DNA of 64,000 nucleotides, taken from NCBI GenBank assembly GCA_001403775.1, contig CYUG01000011.1, forward strand, positions 271,051 to 335,050. The letters are read 5' to 3'. This document shows, piece by piece, positions 45,874 to 55,120 of this stretch. Every line of letters starts with the position of its first letter. Within the stretch, counting starts at the first letter, position 1. The notes beneath the pieces were generated by a model. It was not told the origin of the DNA. It saw nothing but the letters and a program-made list of their open reading frames with translations, and ran no database searches. Origin of the DNA: Dermabacter indicis (lineage in GTDB: Bacteria; Actinomycetota; Actinomycetes; Actinomycetales; Dermabacteraceae). The translations under genes and the position numbers were made by a program.

Positions 45874-47106
45874 TCACAGCCATTCGGGGCCGTAGGCCTC
45901 CTCGAGCCACAACGGGCTCACCCCACTTGCACCGAGACCCACGACCAGTTCGGCCATGTCGGAGGAATCTTCCACAGCGATGATGTCGCCCGCGAGACGG
46001 CATGCCTCGCCCATGCGCCCGCTAAACCACAGCAGGAACGCGGCGACCGCACCGAGATTCGCGAACGCGGAGCGATATCGAGACGAGCACTCCCACCCGT
46101 TCGAAAGTCGCCACATTTCGGCAAAGACCTCGATCACTCGATCGCCCTCGCCGCCGGGCATGAGATGGGAACCCGGAAGAAAATCGGAGTCCTCAAACAC
46201 GCGCTCGATGGCCTCGGACGGGCTGAGAGGCTCATCGTGTTCGAGGCCAATCACACCCGCGATGAGGTGATCCCGCCCCGGGCCGATCGCGGCAAGCGCA
46301 GCGAGCGTGAGGACACAATCGCGGTAGCGTTCACCATCGATGCCCTCGGGCAACTCGGTGCTGAGCTCAGCGCAGGCGTGGTGTGCGAGAAGATCCGTGA
46401 GCGCCTTGAGGCTTTCACTCTCGAGGCTCTCGATCGCAGGAAATTCGACGTCGGCATCGCAAAGAGGCCGCACCGACGAAATGAGCGTCTCGTGCGCGCT
46501 GGACCTCGTGAGTTTCGAGCGGAAGGGGACGCCACTCGCCACCGCACTTGCCGCAAAGGCGCTCTCCTCAAGCAGCCCGAGGTGGGAGACATGCCAATAC
46601 TCCGCGTCGGCAGTGGAGCTGAAGGCCCACGGCCCGTCGTACGCGTGGAGCGCACAGGGAATCGCGACGCCGTTCTCGAGGCACGCCTCAGCGACGAAAT
46701 CGCAGAGCTCAACGAGATGGTTGATCGCGGTAACGTCGCGCGAAGTGCCGTCAAAACACTCGGCCCGCTCCCCCGAACACTCACGGCATTCTCCGGGAAC
46801 AGGTACCCCCGTCGCGAGGAGCGCGAGGTGCGTCGCGCCAAGCTCTTGAAAATTGCGCGCTAGCCGCCCAATCTCACGAGCGAGAAGTTCGACTTCCACC
46901 CCCTGATTGAGACGCATGCGACTGAGCATCAAGCCCGGCTCTCCATGGGGGCTCGCCCCACACCCAAAAATGATGAAGGAGGAATCGATGTCGAGGCGAT
47001 CGAAGTGCATGGCAACTGCCGCGTACACATCGCGCGCATCGAGGAGATTGACGGTGGGAGCGAACTGCGTGGAATCTGGCGAAAACTGCTGTGTGCTGTG
47101 TGTCAT
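45874..47106 (-). CDS. DUF4192 family protein
   Basis: Actinobacterial protein of unknown function, 410 residues from ATG 47106 (GTGGAGAC just upstream). The family N-terminus LDARDVYAAVAMHFDRLDID and the segment ATHLALLATGVPVPGECREC with cysteine pairs are present. The C-terminal half has ERYRDCVLTLAALAAIGPGR and ANLGAVAAFLLWFSGRMGEA, an all-helical TPR-like tail common in the family. An upstream extension to 47241 is open but overlaps the divergent promoter region. No function is assigned. Confidence 0.85.
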   Translation of the reverse strand: MTHSTQQFSPDSTQFAPTVNLLDARDVYAAVAMHFDRLDIDSSFIIFGCGASPHGEPGLMLSRMRLNQGVEVELLAREIGRLARNFQELGATHLALLATGVPVPGECRECSGERAECFDGTSRDVTAINHLVELCDFVAEACLENGVAIPCALHAYDGPWAFSSTADAEYWHVSHLGLLEESAFAASAVASGVPFRSKLTRSSAHETLISSVRPLCDADVEFPAIESLESESLKALTDLLAHHACAELSTELPEGIDGERYRDCVLTLAALAAIGPGRDHLIAGVIGLEHDEPLSPSEAIERVFEDSDFLPGSHLMPGGEGDRVIEVFAEMWRLSNGWECSSRYRSAFANLGAVAAFLLWFSGRMGEACRLAGDIIAVEDSSDMAELVVGLGASGVSPLWLEEAYGPEWL

Positions 47107-47269
47107 GTCTCCACCATCACCCGCGCGATCGCCGTGCGCGAGGGGCGCGTCCGGGATTGTGAAGCCGCTACCAATGTGGAGCATGGACCACCGCGTGCCC
47201 TGCTGTGGCACGATGGAAAACCACAGCACAACGGCGATCAAGAATCGCCCCCTGACGAGGAGGAGCCGC

Positions 47270-48352
47270 GTGCATCACCCCCCTTTCGACAACGTCCGTG
47301 AGAGCGTGACCGCGATCCTCGCGCGCTTCCTCGCGAGCGAGCGTGAAAATCTCGGCGTACTCGCGCCAGAAACCGCGGTGCTGAGCTCAAAACTCACGGA
47401 GTTCCTCGAAGGCGGCAAATGCCTGCGACCCATGTTCGTGCACGCGGGCGCCCTCGCAGCAGCGGGCGAACTCGACGAGGCGACGCACCACGACATCGCG
47501 CAGCTCGGCGCCGCTGTCGAACTCGTCCAAGCGGCAGCGCTCATTCACGACGACGTCCTCGACCACTCGCCCACCCGCAGGGGACGCCCCGCGATCCACG
47601 TTGCCGCCACGGCCGAACACAAGACTCGCGGCCTTCAGGGCAATGCCGACGACTTCGGCGTCGCCACCGCGGTGATCCTCGGCGACCTCGCTCTTTCACT
47701 CGCGCATCAACTCGCCTCCCAGGCTTTCGCGGGCACCGAGGACCGCGCACATTTCCACGCCCTGTGCTCGGAAGTCATGGCGGGGCAATACCTCGACATC
47801 CTCAATCAAGCGGGGGCCATCACCTCAACGCCGACGTCAGCGGATTCCGCTCGTCTCGTCACCCGGTGGAAGACGGTCTCCTACACGGTGCACCGACCCC
47901 TGATGATCGGCGCGACGCGCTGCGGTGCCACAAAGGCGCTTCTCGACGCCCTCAGCGCCTACGCCCTTCCCGCGGGAGAGGCTTTCCAGCTTCGAGACGA
48001 CCTCGACGGCGTATTCGGGGACGAATCTTCGCTCGGGAAATCCACGAACTCCGACATCCTCGAAGGCAAACGCACGATGCTGCTCGCCCTTACCGAAAAC
48101 CGTGCCCGCGATTTGGACCGCAGCGTTCTCCAGGCAACCGTCGGAAATCCCGAGGCCACTGCCGAGGACGTGACTCGCGTGCGCGACATCATGGAATCCA
48201 CGGGCGCGCGGGCGGACGTCGAAGCCCTCATCCGGTCACGCGAGGATGAAGCCCGCGCTGCACTCGATAAGCGGCTCGCTTCGCTCACCTCGCGCGAAGC
48301 GAGCGACAACCTCCACGCGCTCCTGAGGAAGCTCGCGCGAACCGGTCGCTAA
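47270..48352 (+). CDS. Polyprenyl (trans-isoprenyl) diphosphate synthase, IdsA-like
   Basis: Condenses isopentenyl diphosphate units into a long-chain all-trans prenyl diphosphate, used for menaquinone side chains or other terpenoids. The two Asp-rich motifs are ALIHDDVLDHSPTRRG (FARM) and FQLRDDLDGVFGDESSLGKS (SARM); GGKCLRPMFV binds the substrate. It starts with GTG 47270 behind AGGAGGAGCCGC, giving 360 residues. It matches idsA2 (Rv2173) by position. Chain length cannot be read reliably. One CCGACGGTTGC copy (48134-48144) lies in a late loop. Confidence 0.93.
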   Translation: MHHPPFDNVRESVTAILARFLASERENLGVLAPETAVLSSKLTEFLEGGKCLRPMFVHAGALAAAGELDEATHHDIAQLGAAVELVQAAALIHDDVLDHSPTRRGRPAIHVAATAEHKTRGLQGNADDFGVATAVILGDLALSLAHQLASQAFAGTEDRAHFHALCSEVMAGQYLDILNQAGAITSTPTSADSARLVTRWKTVSYTVHRPLMIGATRCGATKALLDALSAYALPAGEAFQLRDDLDGVFGDESSLGKSTNSDILEGKRTMLLALTENRARDLDRSVLQATVGNPEATAEDVTRVRDIMESTGARADVEALIRSREDEARAALDKRLASLTSREASDNLHALLRKLARTGR

Positions 48353-48723
48353 AAACCGAGCGACTGCGCGCGCCGGCGCACCTCACCGCGCTGGCCTCGA
48401 CGCAAATGGTCGATCGGGCGACCGGGCAGAGAGTCGTCCGAGGTGAACAGCCACTCGAGGATCTCGGCATCGGAGAAGTGCTGATCGTGAAGCACCATGA
48501 TCGTGCCGCGGAGATGCGGAACAACGGCGCCATCGAGCAGAAAGTCGGCGGGGACCGATCGAACTTTGGGCGTCCCGCGGCGCATCTCAATGAGGTGGAA
48601 ATCCTCGATCATGCGCTGGACTTTCGTCACGGAAATGTCGAGGATCTCGGCAACGTCGGGAAGGGGAAGCCACTGCCCCACGAGGGAGTCGAGTCGGGCG
48701 AAGTCGTCTTGAGAGATATTCAC
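48349..48723 (-). CDS. Rv2175c-like DNA-binding protein, partner of PknL
   Basis: Winged-helix DNA-binding protein whose mycobacterial homologue is a substrate of the kinase PknL encoded divergently. I start it at GTG 48723 (124 residues) because TATGCT lies six bases upstream and AAGGA touches the codon; starts at 48759 or 48816 would give longer N-termini but erase the divergent promoter. LPLPDVAEILDISVTKVQRM is the helix-turn-helix, and LRGTIMVLHDQHFSDAEILE and SLPGRPIDHLRRGQRGEVRR complete the family. It converges on the prenyl synthase gene with a 4-bp overlap. Confidence 0.85.
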   Translation of the reverse strand: MNISQDDFARLDSLVGQWLPLPDVAEILDISVTKVQRMIEDFHLIEMRRGTPKVRSVPADFLLDGAVVPHLRGTIMVLHDQHFSDAEILEWLFTSDDSLPGRPIDHLRRGQRGEVRRRAQSLGF

Positions 48724-48729
48724 TCCTTC

Positions 48730-48735
48730 AGCATA
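48730..48735 (-). promoter_or_regulatory. -10 box of the Rv2175c-like gene
   Basis: On the minus strand TATGCT is followed by six bases and GTG 48723. Together with the box at 48776-48781 it forms a back-to-back promoter pair. Confidence 0.5.
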
Positions 48736-48749
48736 TTGCAGGGTGTCGC

Positions 48750-48768
48750 GCGCGGGCATGCCCCGCGC
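48750..48768. promoter_or_regulatory. Palindrome in the divergent Rv2175c-like/pknL promoter
   Basis: GCGCGGG and CCCGCGC are inverted with CATGC between them, and GGGCATGCCC (48754-48763) is a perfect 10-bp palindrome. It lies midway between the two divergent -10 boxes. A regulator, possibly the Rv2175c-like protein itself, could bind here; this is inference. Confidence 0.4.
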
Positions 48769-48775
48769 TCGCGCA

Positions 48776-48781
48776 TAGACT
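48776..48781 (+). promoter_or_regulatory. -10 box of pknL, leaderless arrangement
   Basis: TAGACT is followed by six bases and GTG 48788; no Shine-Dalgarno sequence is present. Confidence 0.5.
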
Positions 48782-48787
48782 TGCGGC

Positions 48788-50899
48788 GTGAGTACCGAGT
48801 CTTCTTCCCCAGACATCGGCCTCGTACTGAGCGATCGCTACCGTATCGAGCATTTGATCGCGCGTGGCGGCATGGCCACGGTGTATCGGGGCTTTGACGA
48901 GCGCCTGCATCGCCCCGTTGCGCTCAAAATCATGCACCCGCACCTTGCGGACAACCCCGAATTCATCTCGCGATTCTCACGCGAGGCCCGAAGCGCCGCA
49001 CGCCTCACCCACCCCCACGTCGTGAACGTCTACGACCAAGGTGAGGATCAGGGGCGCGTGTACCTCGCGATGCAGCTCGTCGAGGGCGAAACGCTGCGCG
49101 ACGAACTGCGGCGGGACAAGACCCTCACTCTCAAGCGTGCCCTTCGCGTGGGCCGCGACGTTCTCGCCGCCCTCGATGCCGCACACCGCTCCGGCATCAT
49201 CCACCGCGACATCAAGCCCGAAAACGTGCTCGTCAACGCTGAACGCGACATCCTCGTCGCCGATTTTGGCCTCGCGCGAGCCGTTGACTCCACCACGACA
49301 TCCGCGACGGGAACGATGCTCGGCACGGTTGCCTACGTGAGTCCCGAGGTCGTCACGCGCGGCGTGAGTGACGCGCGAAGCGACCTATATTCGTGGGGCA
49401 TCATGATGTTCGAAATGCTCGTGGGGCGCACGCCGTTCCAAGGCGACTCCGCGGTGCACATCGCCTACCAGCACGCGCACGAAGACATCCCCGCGCCCTC
49501 GCAGTTTGCCCCCGGCGTCCCCGCGTCGGTTGATGCAATCATCACGTGGGCCGCCTCGCGCCTTCCCGCTTCGCGCCCCACGCGCGCCCACGAGGTTCTG
49601 CTGGCCCTCGACGATGCCCTCGACACGCTGAGCGCCACCGAACTCGCTTACCGGGCCACTCCCGCTGGCGACACTTCCGAAGGTGAATCCACAGCGGGCA
49701 TCCCGCGACTCACGCGCCAATTTCCCGCCGGGGCGACTCGCGGCGCGTCGCCCAGCGCACAAGACTCGCCCTCCTCTGCCACGCACGAGGCGCACGACGA
49801 TTCGGAACCGGCGAAGCTGTTCTGGGAAGACCACGCCACCGTCGCTTCCGGCATCGCCGCTACGGGGAGCGCAGCCGCAGCAGTGCGTAAGAGGTTCGAG
49901 CCAGGCGAGCAAGCGTCGGAGTCCACCGAACCCGATGAAAGCGTGCGCGAGGTTTCCCTCACGGGCCCCCGACGCTCACGCGGCGTCCACACCCGAGAAT
50001 CTCGCCCCTCACCTCTCCTACGCACCCTCGCCATCGTGAGCGTTCTCGCACTCCTGGCCGCGCTCCTCTTCGGAGCCTTCCGCTGGTACAACACCGATGG
50101 GCCGGGAGGCGTTCGCACCGTTCCGCTCATTGCAGGTGCCACACTGAGCGACGCCGAGGCTGCACTCGAAGCGGAAGACCTCACGGTCACGACCGTCCAG
50201 TCCTACAGCGAGGACGTCCCGGCGGGCCGCGTCATCTCCGCCGACCCCGCGACCGGCACAGAAATCCGCAAGGGCAAACCCGTGCGCCTCACCCTCTCGC
50301 TCGGGAAGGAGCTCTTCGACGTTCCGCAAGTGAAGGGCCAGGCGGTTTCCGACGCCACCTCGGCCTTGCGCGATGCCGATTTCACCGTCACCGAAACCCG
50401 CGCATACTCCTCAGACGTGCCAAAGGACTCCGTGATCAGTCAGGACCCCGCCGACACGTCGCTCCCCCACGGTGCCACCATCACGCTCACGGTGAGCGAC
50501 GGCCCCGAGCCGGTCGAGGTACCGAGCGTCGCGGGAAGCCAACGCAAAGCTGCCACCAAGGCGATCGAAGACGCGGGCCTCGTGCCAAAGATCAACGAGC
50601 AGTACAACTCGAACGTCCCGGCGGGTCAGGTCATTTCGCAGGATCCAGCAGGGGCAACCTCCGCGCTGCCGGGGAGTGAGGTCAAGGTCTCGATCTCGCT
50701 CGGCCCAAACCTCGTGGATGTTCCCGATGTGTTCCGTAAGAGCGAAGCAGATGCGCGCGCGGCACTCGAGGGCGCGGGGCTCAAAGTCGACGTCGTCTAC
50801 GAGCGCGGCACTCCCGTGTTCGACCTCGTGTCGCAGCAGTCGCAGCCGGGCGGCACCAAAGTGCCACGCGGCTCGACCGTCACGATCACGGTCTACTGA
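48788..50899 (+). CDS. pknL: PknL-type serine/threonine kinase with four PASTA domains
   Basis: Membrane-bound Hanks-type kinase, 703 residues. The kinase domain (about 17-285) has ARGGMATVYRG, the catalytic HRDIKPENVL and ADFGLA, with YVSPE after the activation loop. A juxtamembrane linker rich in Ser, Thr and Ala (about 290-405) leads to one transmembrane helix (about 409-431). Four extracellular PASTA domains start at about 443, 508, 575 and 641, and would bind muropeptides or lipid II. Mycobacterial PknL lacks PASTA domains, while corynebacterial PknL has them. The divergent neighbour is its likely substrate. Confidence 0.93.
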   Translation: MSTESSSPDIGLVLSDRYRIEHLIARGGMATVYRGFDERLHRPVALKIMHPHLADNPEFISRFSREARSAARLTHPHVVNVYDQGEDQGRVYLAMQLVEGETLRDELRRDKTLTLKRALRVGRDVLAALDAAHRSGIIHRDIKPENVLVNAERDILVADFGLARAVDSTTTSATGTMLGTVAYVSPEVVTRGVSDARSDLYSWGIMMFEMLVGRTPFQGDSAVHIAYQHAHEDIPAPSQFAPGVPASVDAIITWAASRLPASRPTRAHEVLLALDDALDTLSATELAYRATPAGDTSEGESTAGIPRLTRQFPAGATRGASPSAQDSPSSATHEAHDDSEPAKLFWEDHATVASGIAATGSAAAAVRKRFEPGEQASESTEPDESVREVSLTGPRRSRGVHTRESRPSPLLRTLAIVSVLALLAALLFGAFRWYNTDGPGGVRTVPLIAGATLSDAEAALEAEDLTVTTVQSYSEDVPAGRVISADPATGTEIRKGKPVRLTLSLGKELFDVPQVKGQAVSDATSALRDADFTVTETRAYSSDVPKDSVISQDPADTSLPHGATITLTVSDGPEPVEVPSVAGSQRKAATKAIEDAGLVPKINEQYNSNVPAGQVISQDPAGATSALPGSEVKVSISLGPNLVDVPDVFRKSEADARAALEGAGLKVDVVYERGTPVFDLVSQQSQPGGTKVPRGSTVTITVY

Positions 50900-50905
50900 G
50901 ACCGG

Positions 50906-52306
50906 TCAGTTTGGGCGGTCGCCGAGCATATCGGCAACGAGGAACGCGAGCTCAAGCGACTGCGAGTGATTGAGGCGCGGGTCCACGAGAGTCTCGTAGC
51001 GGTGCTGAAGCCCCTCTTCGTCAAGCTCGCCGGAACCGCCGAGCACCTCGGTGACGTCATCGCCGGTGAGCTCCATGTGAAGCCCCGCGGGCACAGTCCC
51101 GACCTCCCAGTGCGCCTCGAAGAAGCCGCGCACCTCGTCCATGATGTCGTCGAAGCGGCGGGTCTTGTACCCATTCGAGCTCGTGATCGTGTTGCCGTGC
51201 ATCGGGTCGGTGACCCACACCGCCTCGATCCCTTCGCTCTTGGCCGCTTTCAACAGCACGGGGAGCTTTTCGCGCACATTCGAGGCGCCCATGCGGCTCA
51301 CGAACGTGAGGCGGCCGGGCTCGCGCTCCGGATCAAGAACCTCGGCGAGGCGCAGCATGTCGTCAACACTCGCGTTCGGGCCGAGCTTCACGCCGATCGG
51401 GTTGCGCAACTGCGACATAAAGTGCACGTGCGCGCCATCGAGTTGGCGCGTGCGCTCCCCGATCCAAAGGAAATGCCCGGAGCAGCCATAGATTTCACCC
51501 GTGCGCGAGTCGACACGCGCGAGAGCTTCCTCGTAGTCGAGAAGAAGCGCCTCGTGAGACGAGTAGAACTCGACCATACGAATGGGGTCGAAGTCCACGC
51601 CGATCGCTTCCATGAAGCGCACGGCCCGTTCGATGTCATCCGCGACTCGCACGTACTTCGAGTATGCATCGGACTCCACGAACCCCTTGTTCCAGGCTTG
51701 CACCTGCCGAAGATCCGCAAAGCCGCCGCCCGTGAAAGCCCGCAAAAGGTTGAGGGTCTGCGAGGCGGTCGTGTACATCTTCCACAGGCGCGCGGGATCC
51801 GGCGTGCGGGATTCGGGCGTGAACTCATACCCGTTCACCGCATCGCCACGGTAGCTCGGGAGGCTCACGCCGTCGATCGTTTCGGTATCGCTCGAGCGCG
51901 GCTTCGCGAACTGGCCGGCCATGCGCCCCATCTTGATCGTGGGGAGTGAGGCGCCGTAGGTGAGGATCGCCGCCATCTGCAAGATCGTTTGAACCTTGTT
52001 CTTGATGCGATCGGTGGTCGAGTCGGCGAACGTCTCGGCGCAATCACCACCCTGAAGTAAGAACGCCTCGCCGCGCGCGGCGTTCGCGAGATGGGTACGA
52101 AGCAAGTCCACCTCGCCCGCAAAAACGAGCGGGGGCGCGGCGCGAAGCTCATCAAACACGCGCGCGCGATCATCCTCATTCGGCCACGTGGGCTGCTGAA
52201 CGCGCGAATACTCGCGCCACGACGAGAGCGCCTCAAGATGGGCGGACGATTCGGAGAGCTCAAATGGGTGGAAGCTCGCGGCAACGTTTCGGTTCTGGTA
52301 ACTCAC
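50906..52306 (-). CDS. aroG: Class II 3-deoxy-7-phosphoheptulonate (DAHP) synthase
   Basis: First step of the shikimate pathway: condenses PEP and erythrose-4-phosphate. Class II markers are EAFLLQGGDCAETFADSTTD, KPRSSDTETIDGVSLPSYRG, WIGERTRQLDGAH, TFVSRMGASNVREKLP, DPMHGNTITS and VDPRLNHSQSLELAFLVADM. I start it at GTG 52306, with TACTAT six bases upstream; this leaves an N-terminus about as long as in M. tuberculosis AroG, whereas the open frame to 52357 adds 17 residues. The product has 466 residues. It corresponds to Rv2178c and converges on pknL with a 6-bp gap. Confidence 0.95.
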   Translation of the reverse strand: MSYQNRNVAASFHPFELSESSAHLEALSSWREYSRVQQPTWPNEDDRARVFDELRAAPPLVFAGEVDLLRTHLANAARGEAFLLQGGDCAETFADSTTDRIKNKVQTILQMAAILTYGASLPTIKMGRMAGQFAKPRSSDTETIDGVSLPSYRGDAVNGYEFTPESRTPDPARLWKMYTTASQTLNLLRAFTGGGFADLRQVQAWNKGFVESDAYSKYVRVADDIERAVRFMEAIGVDFDPIRMVEFYSSHEALLLDYEEALARVDSRTGEIYGCSGHFLWIGERTRQLDGAHVHFMSQLRNPIGVKLGPNASVDDMLRLAEVLDPEREPGRLTFVSRMGASNVREKLPVLLKAAKSEGIEAVWVTDPMHGNTITSSNGYKTRRFDDIMDEVRGFFEAHWEVGTVPAGLHMELTGDDVTEVLGGSGELDEEGLQHRYETLVDPRLNHSQSLELAFLVADMLGDRPN

Positions 52307-52312
52307 CCGGTC

Positions 52313-52318
52313 ATAGTA
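52313..52318 (-). promoter_or_regulatory. -10 box of aroG, leaderless arrangement
   Basis: On the minus strand TACTAT is followed by six bases and GTG 52306. This decides the aroG start over the longer frame. Confidence 0.55.
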
Positions 52319-52365
52319 GGCGAAACTCGCGTGCAGGGCATACGCGGTCCGGTGCACGGCGCCGT

Positions 52366-53199
52366 TTAAGCGCGGCGCTTCGCCTCGGTGCGTGCGGCCT
52401 TGAGCCTCTTCTTCACCTCGGAGGCGTACTCATCCACATACTCCTGACCGGACATCGCGCGGATGGAGTCCATGAGAATGAGCGTCAGCGCGCGAAGTTC
52501 GTCGCGTGACGCGGGTGCCTCGCTCGGGCTTTTCCCCCTGAGCTTCGAGAGTTCGGCACGCATATCGATCGTCGGGCCGATCTGCGTGTGGAGCTTAGCC
52601 CTAAACTTCGGAACGATGGACTTGTTCGAACGCTGCGCCTCGAATGCGCCAAGTTCGGCGACGGGCAGGATGGGCGCACCGGTCGCAAGCGCAAGGCGCA
52701 CCGCGCCGGTCTTCCCGCGATACATGCGCCCATCGGGGCTCCTCGTCCCCTCGGGAAACACCCCGAGTGCATGATCGCCCTCGAGCACGGCGATACCCGC
52801 GCTCAACGCCGCACTCGCGACGCCGTGGCCAGATCGATCCACGGGAATCACGTTGACTGACCGCATGAGCCACGCGAAAAGCTTCCCGAGAACGCCCTTT
52901 CCTTTGAAGAGCGCATCCTTGCCGAGCCAGTGGATCTCGCGTGGGATCATGCACGGCACGAAATACGTTTCGAAAGCGGACACGTGATTGCACGCCATGA
53001 TCATGCGCCCCGAGGACGGCACATGCTGGAGACCCGAGACAGTGGGACGCCAGAGGATCGTGATGAGGAGCTTGACGATGGGCTGCAAGACGGAATAGAG
53101 ATGCACGGGCACAACCATATAGGCAGGCCACAGTCGTGACCGAAGGAACGCGCCAAAGAGCACGGCCAAAACGGCCCAATCCATCGAAGGCGCGTACAC
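52366..53199 (-). CDS. 1-acyl-glycerol-3-phosphate acyltransferase-like (PlsC family)
   Basis: Membrane-associated acyltransferase of phospholipid synthesis, 277 residues. Family motifs are NHVSAFETYF, VIPVDRSGHG, GVFPEGTRSPDGRMYRGKTG and ILPVAELGAF. The first motif reads H-X4-E rather than the usual H-X4-D. Two N-terminal hydrophobic stretches precede it. The first codon GTG 53199 is uncertain; ATG 53184 or 53118 would also work. It corresponds to Rv2182c in order. It could acylate lyso-PA or another glycerophospholipid. Confidence 0.88.
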   Translation of the reverse strand: MYAPSMDWAVLAVLFGAFLRSRLWPAYMVVPVHLYSVLQPIVKLLITILWRPTVSGLQHVPSSGRMIMACNHVSAFETYFVPCMIPREIHWLGKDALFKGKGVLGKLFAWLMRSVNVIPVDRSGHGVASAALSAGIAVLEGDHALGVFPEGTRSPDGRMYRGKTGAVRLALATGAPILPVAELGAFEAQRSNKSIVPKFRAKLHTQIGPTIDMRAELSKLRGKSPSEAPASRDELRALTLILMDSIRAMSGQEYVDEYASEVKKRLKAARTEAKRRA

Positions 53200-53200
53200 T
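53195..53200 (+). promoter_or_regulatory. Candidate -10 box of the fadD gene
   Basis: TACACT lies about 40 bp upstream of GTG 53240, which has AAGGAG nine bases before it. The leader would be about 33 bp. Confidence 0.4.
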
Positions 53201-53239
53201 CGATTTCAGCCCCGCCTAGAAGTCAAGGAGCATTCCCCA

Positions 53240-55042
53240 GTGTCACGCGAGTTCGAAACGCCTCAAATCGCAGAGTCGAAGCCCGACGAGAACATCACCG
53301 ACTTCCTCCTCCTGCGCCGCACGAAACATGCGGATATCCCCCTGTGGGAGCGACAGCTGACGCCGGGCACGTGGTCGCCCATGTACGCGCCCGAATTCAT
53401 CACGCTCGTCAAGCGCCTCGCGCAGGGTCTGATTAACCAAGGGATCAAGCCCGGGGATCGCGTGGCAATCATGTCGCGCACGCGCTTCGAGTGGACGCTC
53501 ATCGACTGGGCACTGTGGTTCACCGGTGCGATTAGCGTGCCCATCTACGAAACCTCCTCCCCCGGGCAAATCGAATGGATTGCCTCCGATTCGGGTGCGC
53601 GCTTCATTTTCTGCGAGAACGCGGGCCATGCGCAGGACATCGACGAAGTGCGCTCTTCGCTCCCGGACCTCGAGCAGGTCTGGGTCATCGATGAAGGGAT
53701 CATCGACGAGCTTTCCGTTGCCGAGACTGAGATCGATGAAGAGACAATCGAGAAGACTCGCAAGAGCCGTCACAAGACCGACACCGCGACCATCGTCTAC
53801 ACCTCGGGGACAACGGGCCGCCCGAAGGGCGTTGAACTCACTCACGCGAACTTCATGGATCAATCGCTCAATGCAATCGGGCTTCTCGGCGAGGCCGTGA
53901 TGCCGCCGGGGTCACGCCTGCTCATGTTCCTGCCCCTCGCGCACGTGTTCGCGCGCGACATCACCTTTGTCACGATCGTGACGGCGTGCACGACCGGGTT
54001 CTCTCCCGACGCAAAGCACCTTCTCGACGACCTCGCCTCGTTCAAGCCCACCGTTCTCCTCGCTGTGCCGCGCGTTTTCGAGAAGGTGTATAACGGCGCT
54101 GAGCAGAAGGCTGTTGGCGACGGCAAAGGAAAGGTTTTCCATCGCGCTGTCGAAGTTGCGATTCAGTACTCCAAGGGCCTCGACACCGGCAAGATTCCGC
54201 TTCACGTCAAGGCCCAACACAAGCTTTTCGACAAGCTCGTGTATTCCAAGTTGCGTGCTCTTATGGGTGGGAAACTCAAGTACGCCATCTCGGGTGGAGC
54301 GCCGCTTGGCGATCGCCTCCCCCATTTCTTCCGCGGGATCGGCGTGACCATTCTCGAAGGCTACGGGCTTACGGAAACGACCGCTCCCGTAGGGGTCAAC
54401 AACCCGTGGAACGTGAAAGTTGGCACCGTTGGTCCGCCTTTCCCCGGCTCCAAGGTCAAGCTCAACGACAAGGGCGAGCTGCTCGTCAAAGGCGTCATGG
54501 TATTCAAGGGCTACTGGAACAACCCCGAAGCCACCGCCCAGGGCCTTCAAGACGGCTGGTTTAACACGGGCGACACCGCCACGATCGATGAAGACGGTTA
54601 CATCACGATCACGGGCCGTTCGAAGGAGATCATCGTGACTGCGGGGGGCAAGAATGTCTCGCCCGCGCAGCTCGAAGATGTCGTGCGTCAGAGCCCCATC
54701 GTGAGCCAGTGCATCGTTCTCGGCGACCAGAAGCCATTCGTATCGGCGATCGTGACGCTCGACCGCGAGATGCTTCCAAGGTGGCTCAAGAACAAGGGGC
54801 TCGGCTCGATGTCGATGGCCGAGGCCATCGCGAGCGCCGACGTTTGTGCCGAGGTTCAGCGAGTTGTTGACGAAGCCAACACCTCTGTGTCCCGCGCAGA
54901 GTCGATTCGCAAGTTCGAGATCATCGATGCGGACTTCACGGAAGAAAACGGCTACCTCACCCCGTCGTTCAAGCTCAAGCGAGCCGCCGTGGTCAAAGAT
55001 TTCTCCGACGTTATCGACCGCATTTACACGAAGAAAAAGTAA
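53240..55042 (+). CDS. Long-chain fatty acid-CoA ligase (FadD15-like)
   Basis: AMP-forming acyl-CoA synthetase of 600 residues. Motif order: P-loop TIVYTSGTTGRPKGVELTHA (about 180-199), EGYGLTETTAPVGVNN, FNTGDTATIDEDGYITITGR, SKEIIVTAGGKNVSPAQLED. It starts with GTG 53240 behind AAGGAG. It corresponds to fadD15 (Rv2187). The enzyme probably activates fatty acids for lipid synthesis or degradation, and the adjacent PlsC homologue supports a lipid role. The nuclease gene follows within a few bases. Confidence 0.93.
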   Translation: MSREFETPQIAESKPDENITDFLLLRRTKHADIPLWERQLTPGTWSPMYAPEFITLVKRLAQGLINQGIKPGDRVAIMSRTRFEWTLIDWALWFTGAISVPIYETSSPGQIEWIASDSGARFIFCENAGHAQDIDEVRSSLPDLEQVWVIDEGIIDELSVAETEIDEETIEKTRKSRHKTDTATIVYTSGTTGRPKGVELTHANFMDQSLNAIGLLGEAVMPPGSRLLMFLPLAHVFARDITFVTIVTACTTGFSPDAKHLLDDLASFKPTVLLAVPRVFEKVYNGAEQKAVGDGKGKVFHRAVEVAIQYSKGLDTGKIPLHVKAQHKLFDKLVYSKLRALMGGKLKYAISGGAPLGDRLPHFFRGIGVTILEGYGLTETTAPVGVNNPWNVKVGTVGPPFPGSKVKLNDKGELLVKGVMVFKGYWNNPEATAQGLQDGWFNTGDTATIDEDGYITITGRSKEIIVTAGGKNVSPAQLEDVVRQSPIVSQCIVLGDQKPFVSAIVTLDREMLPRWLKNKGLGSMSMAEAIASADVCAEVQRVVDEANTSVSRAESIRKFEIIDADFTEENGYLTPSFKLKRAAVVKDFSDVIDRIYTKKK

Positions 55043-55120
55043 GGCGGGAGCGCCATCGCTCATCCAGCGCAGCGGGCGTTTGAGGATCTCGGCCCGGAAC
55101 TGATCGACGTCGAATTCGTC

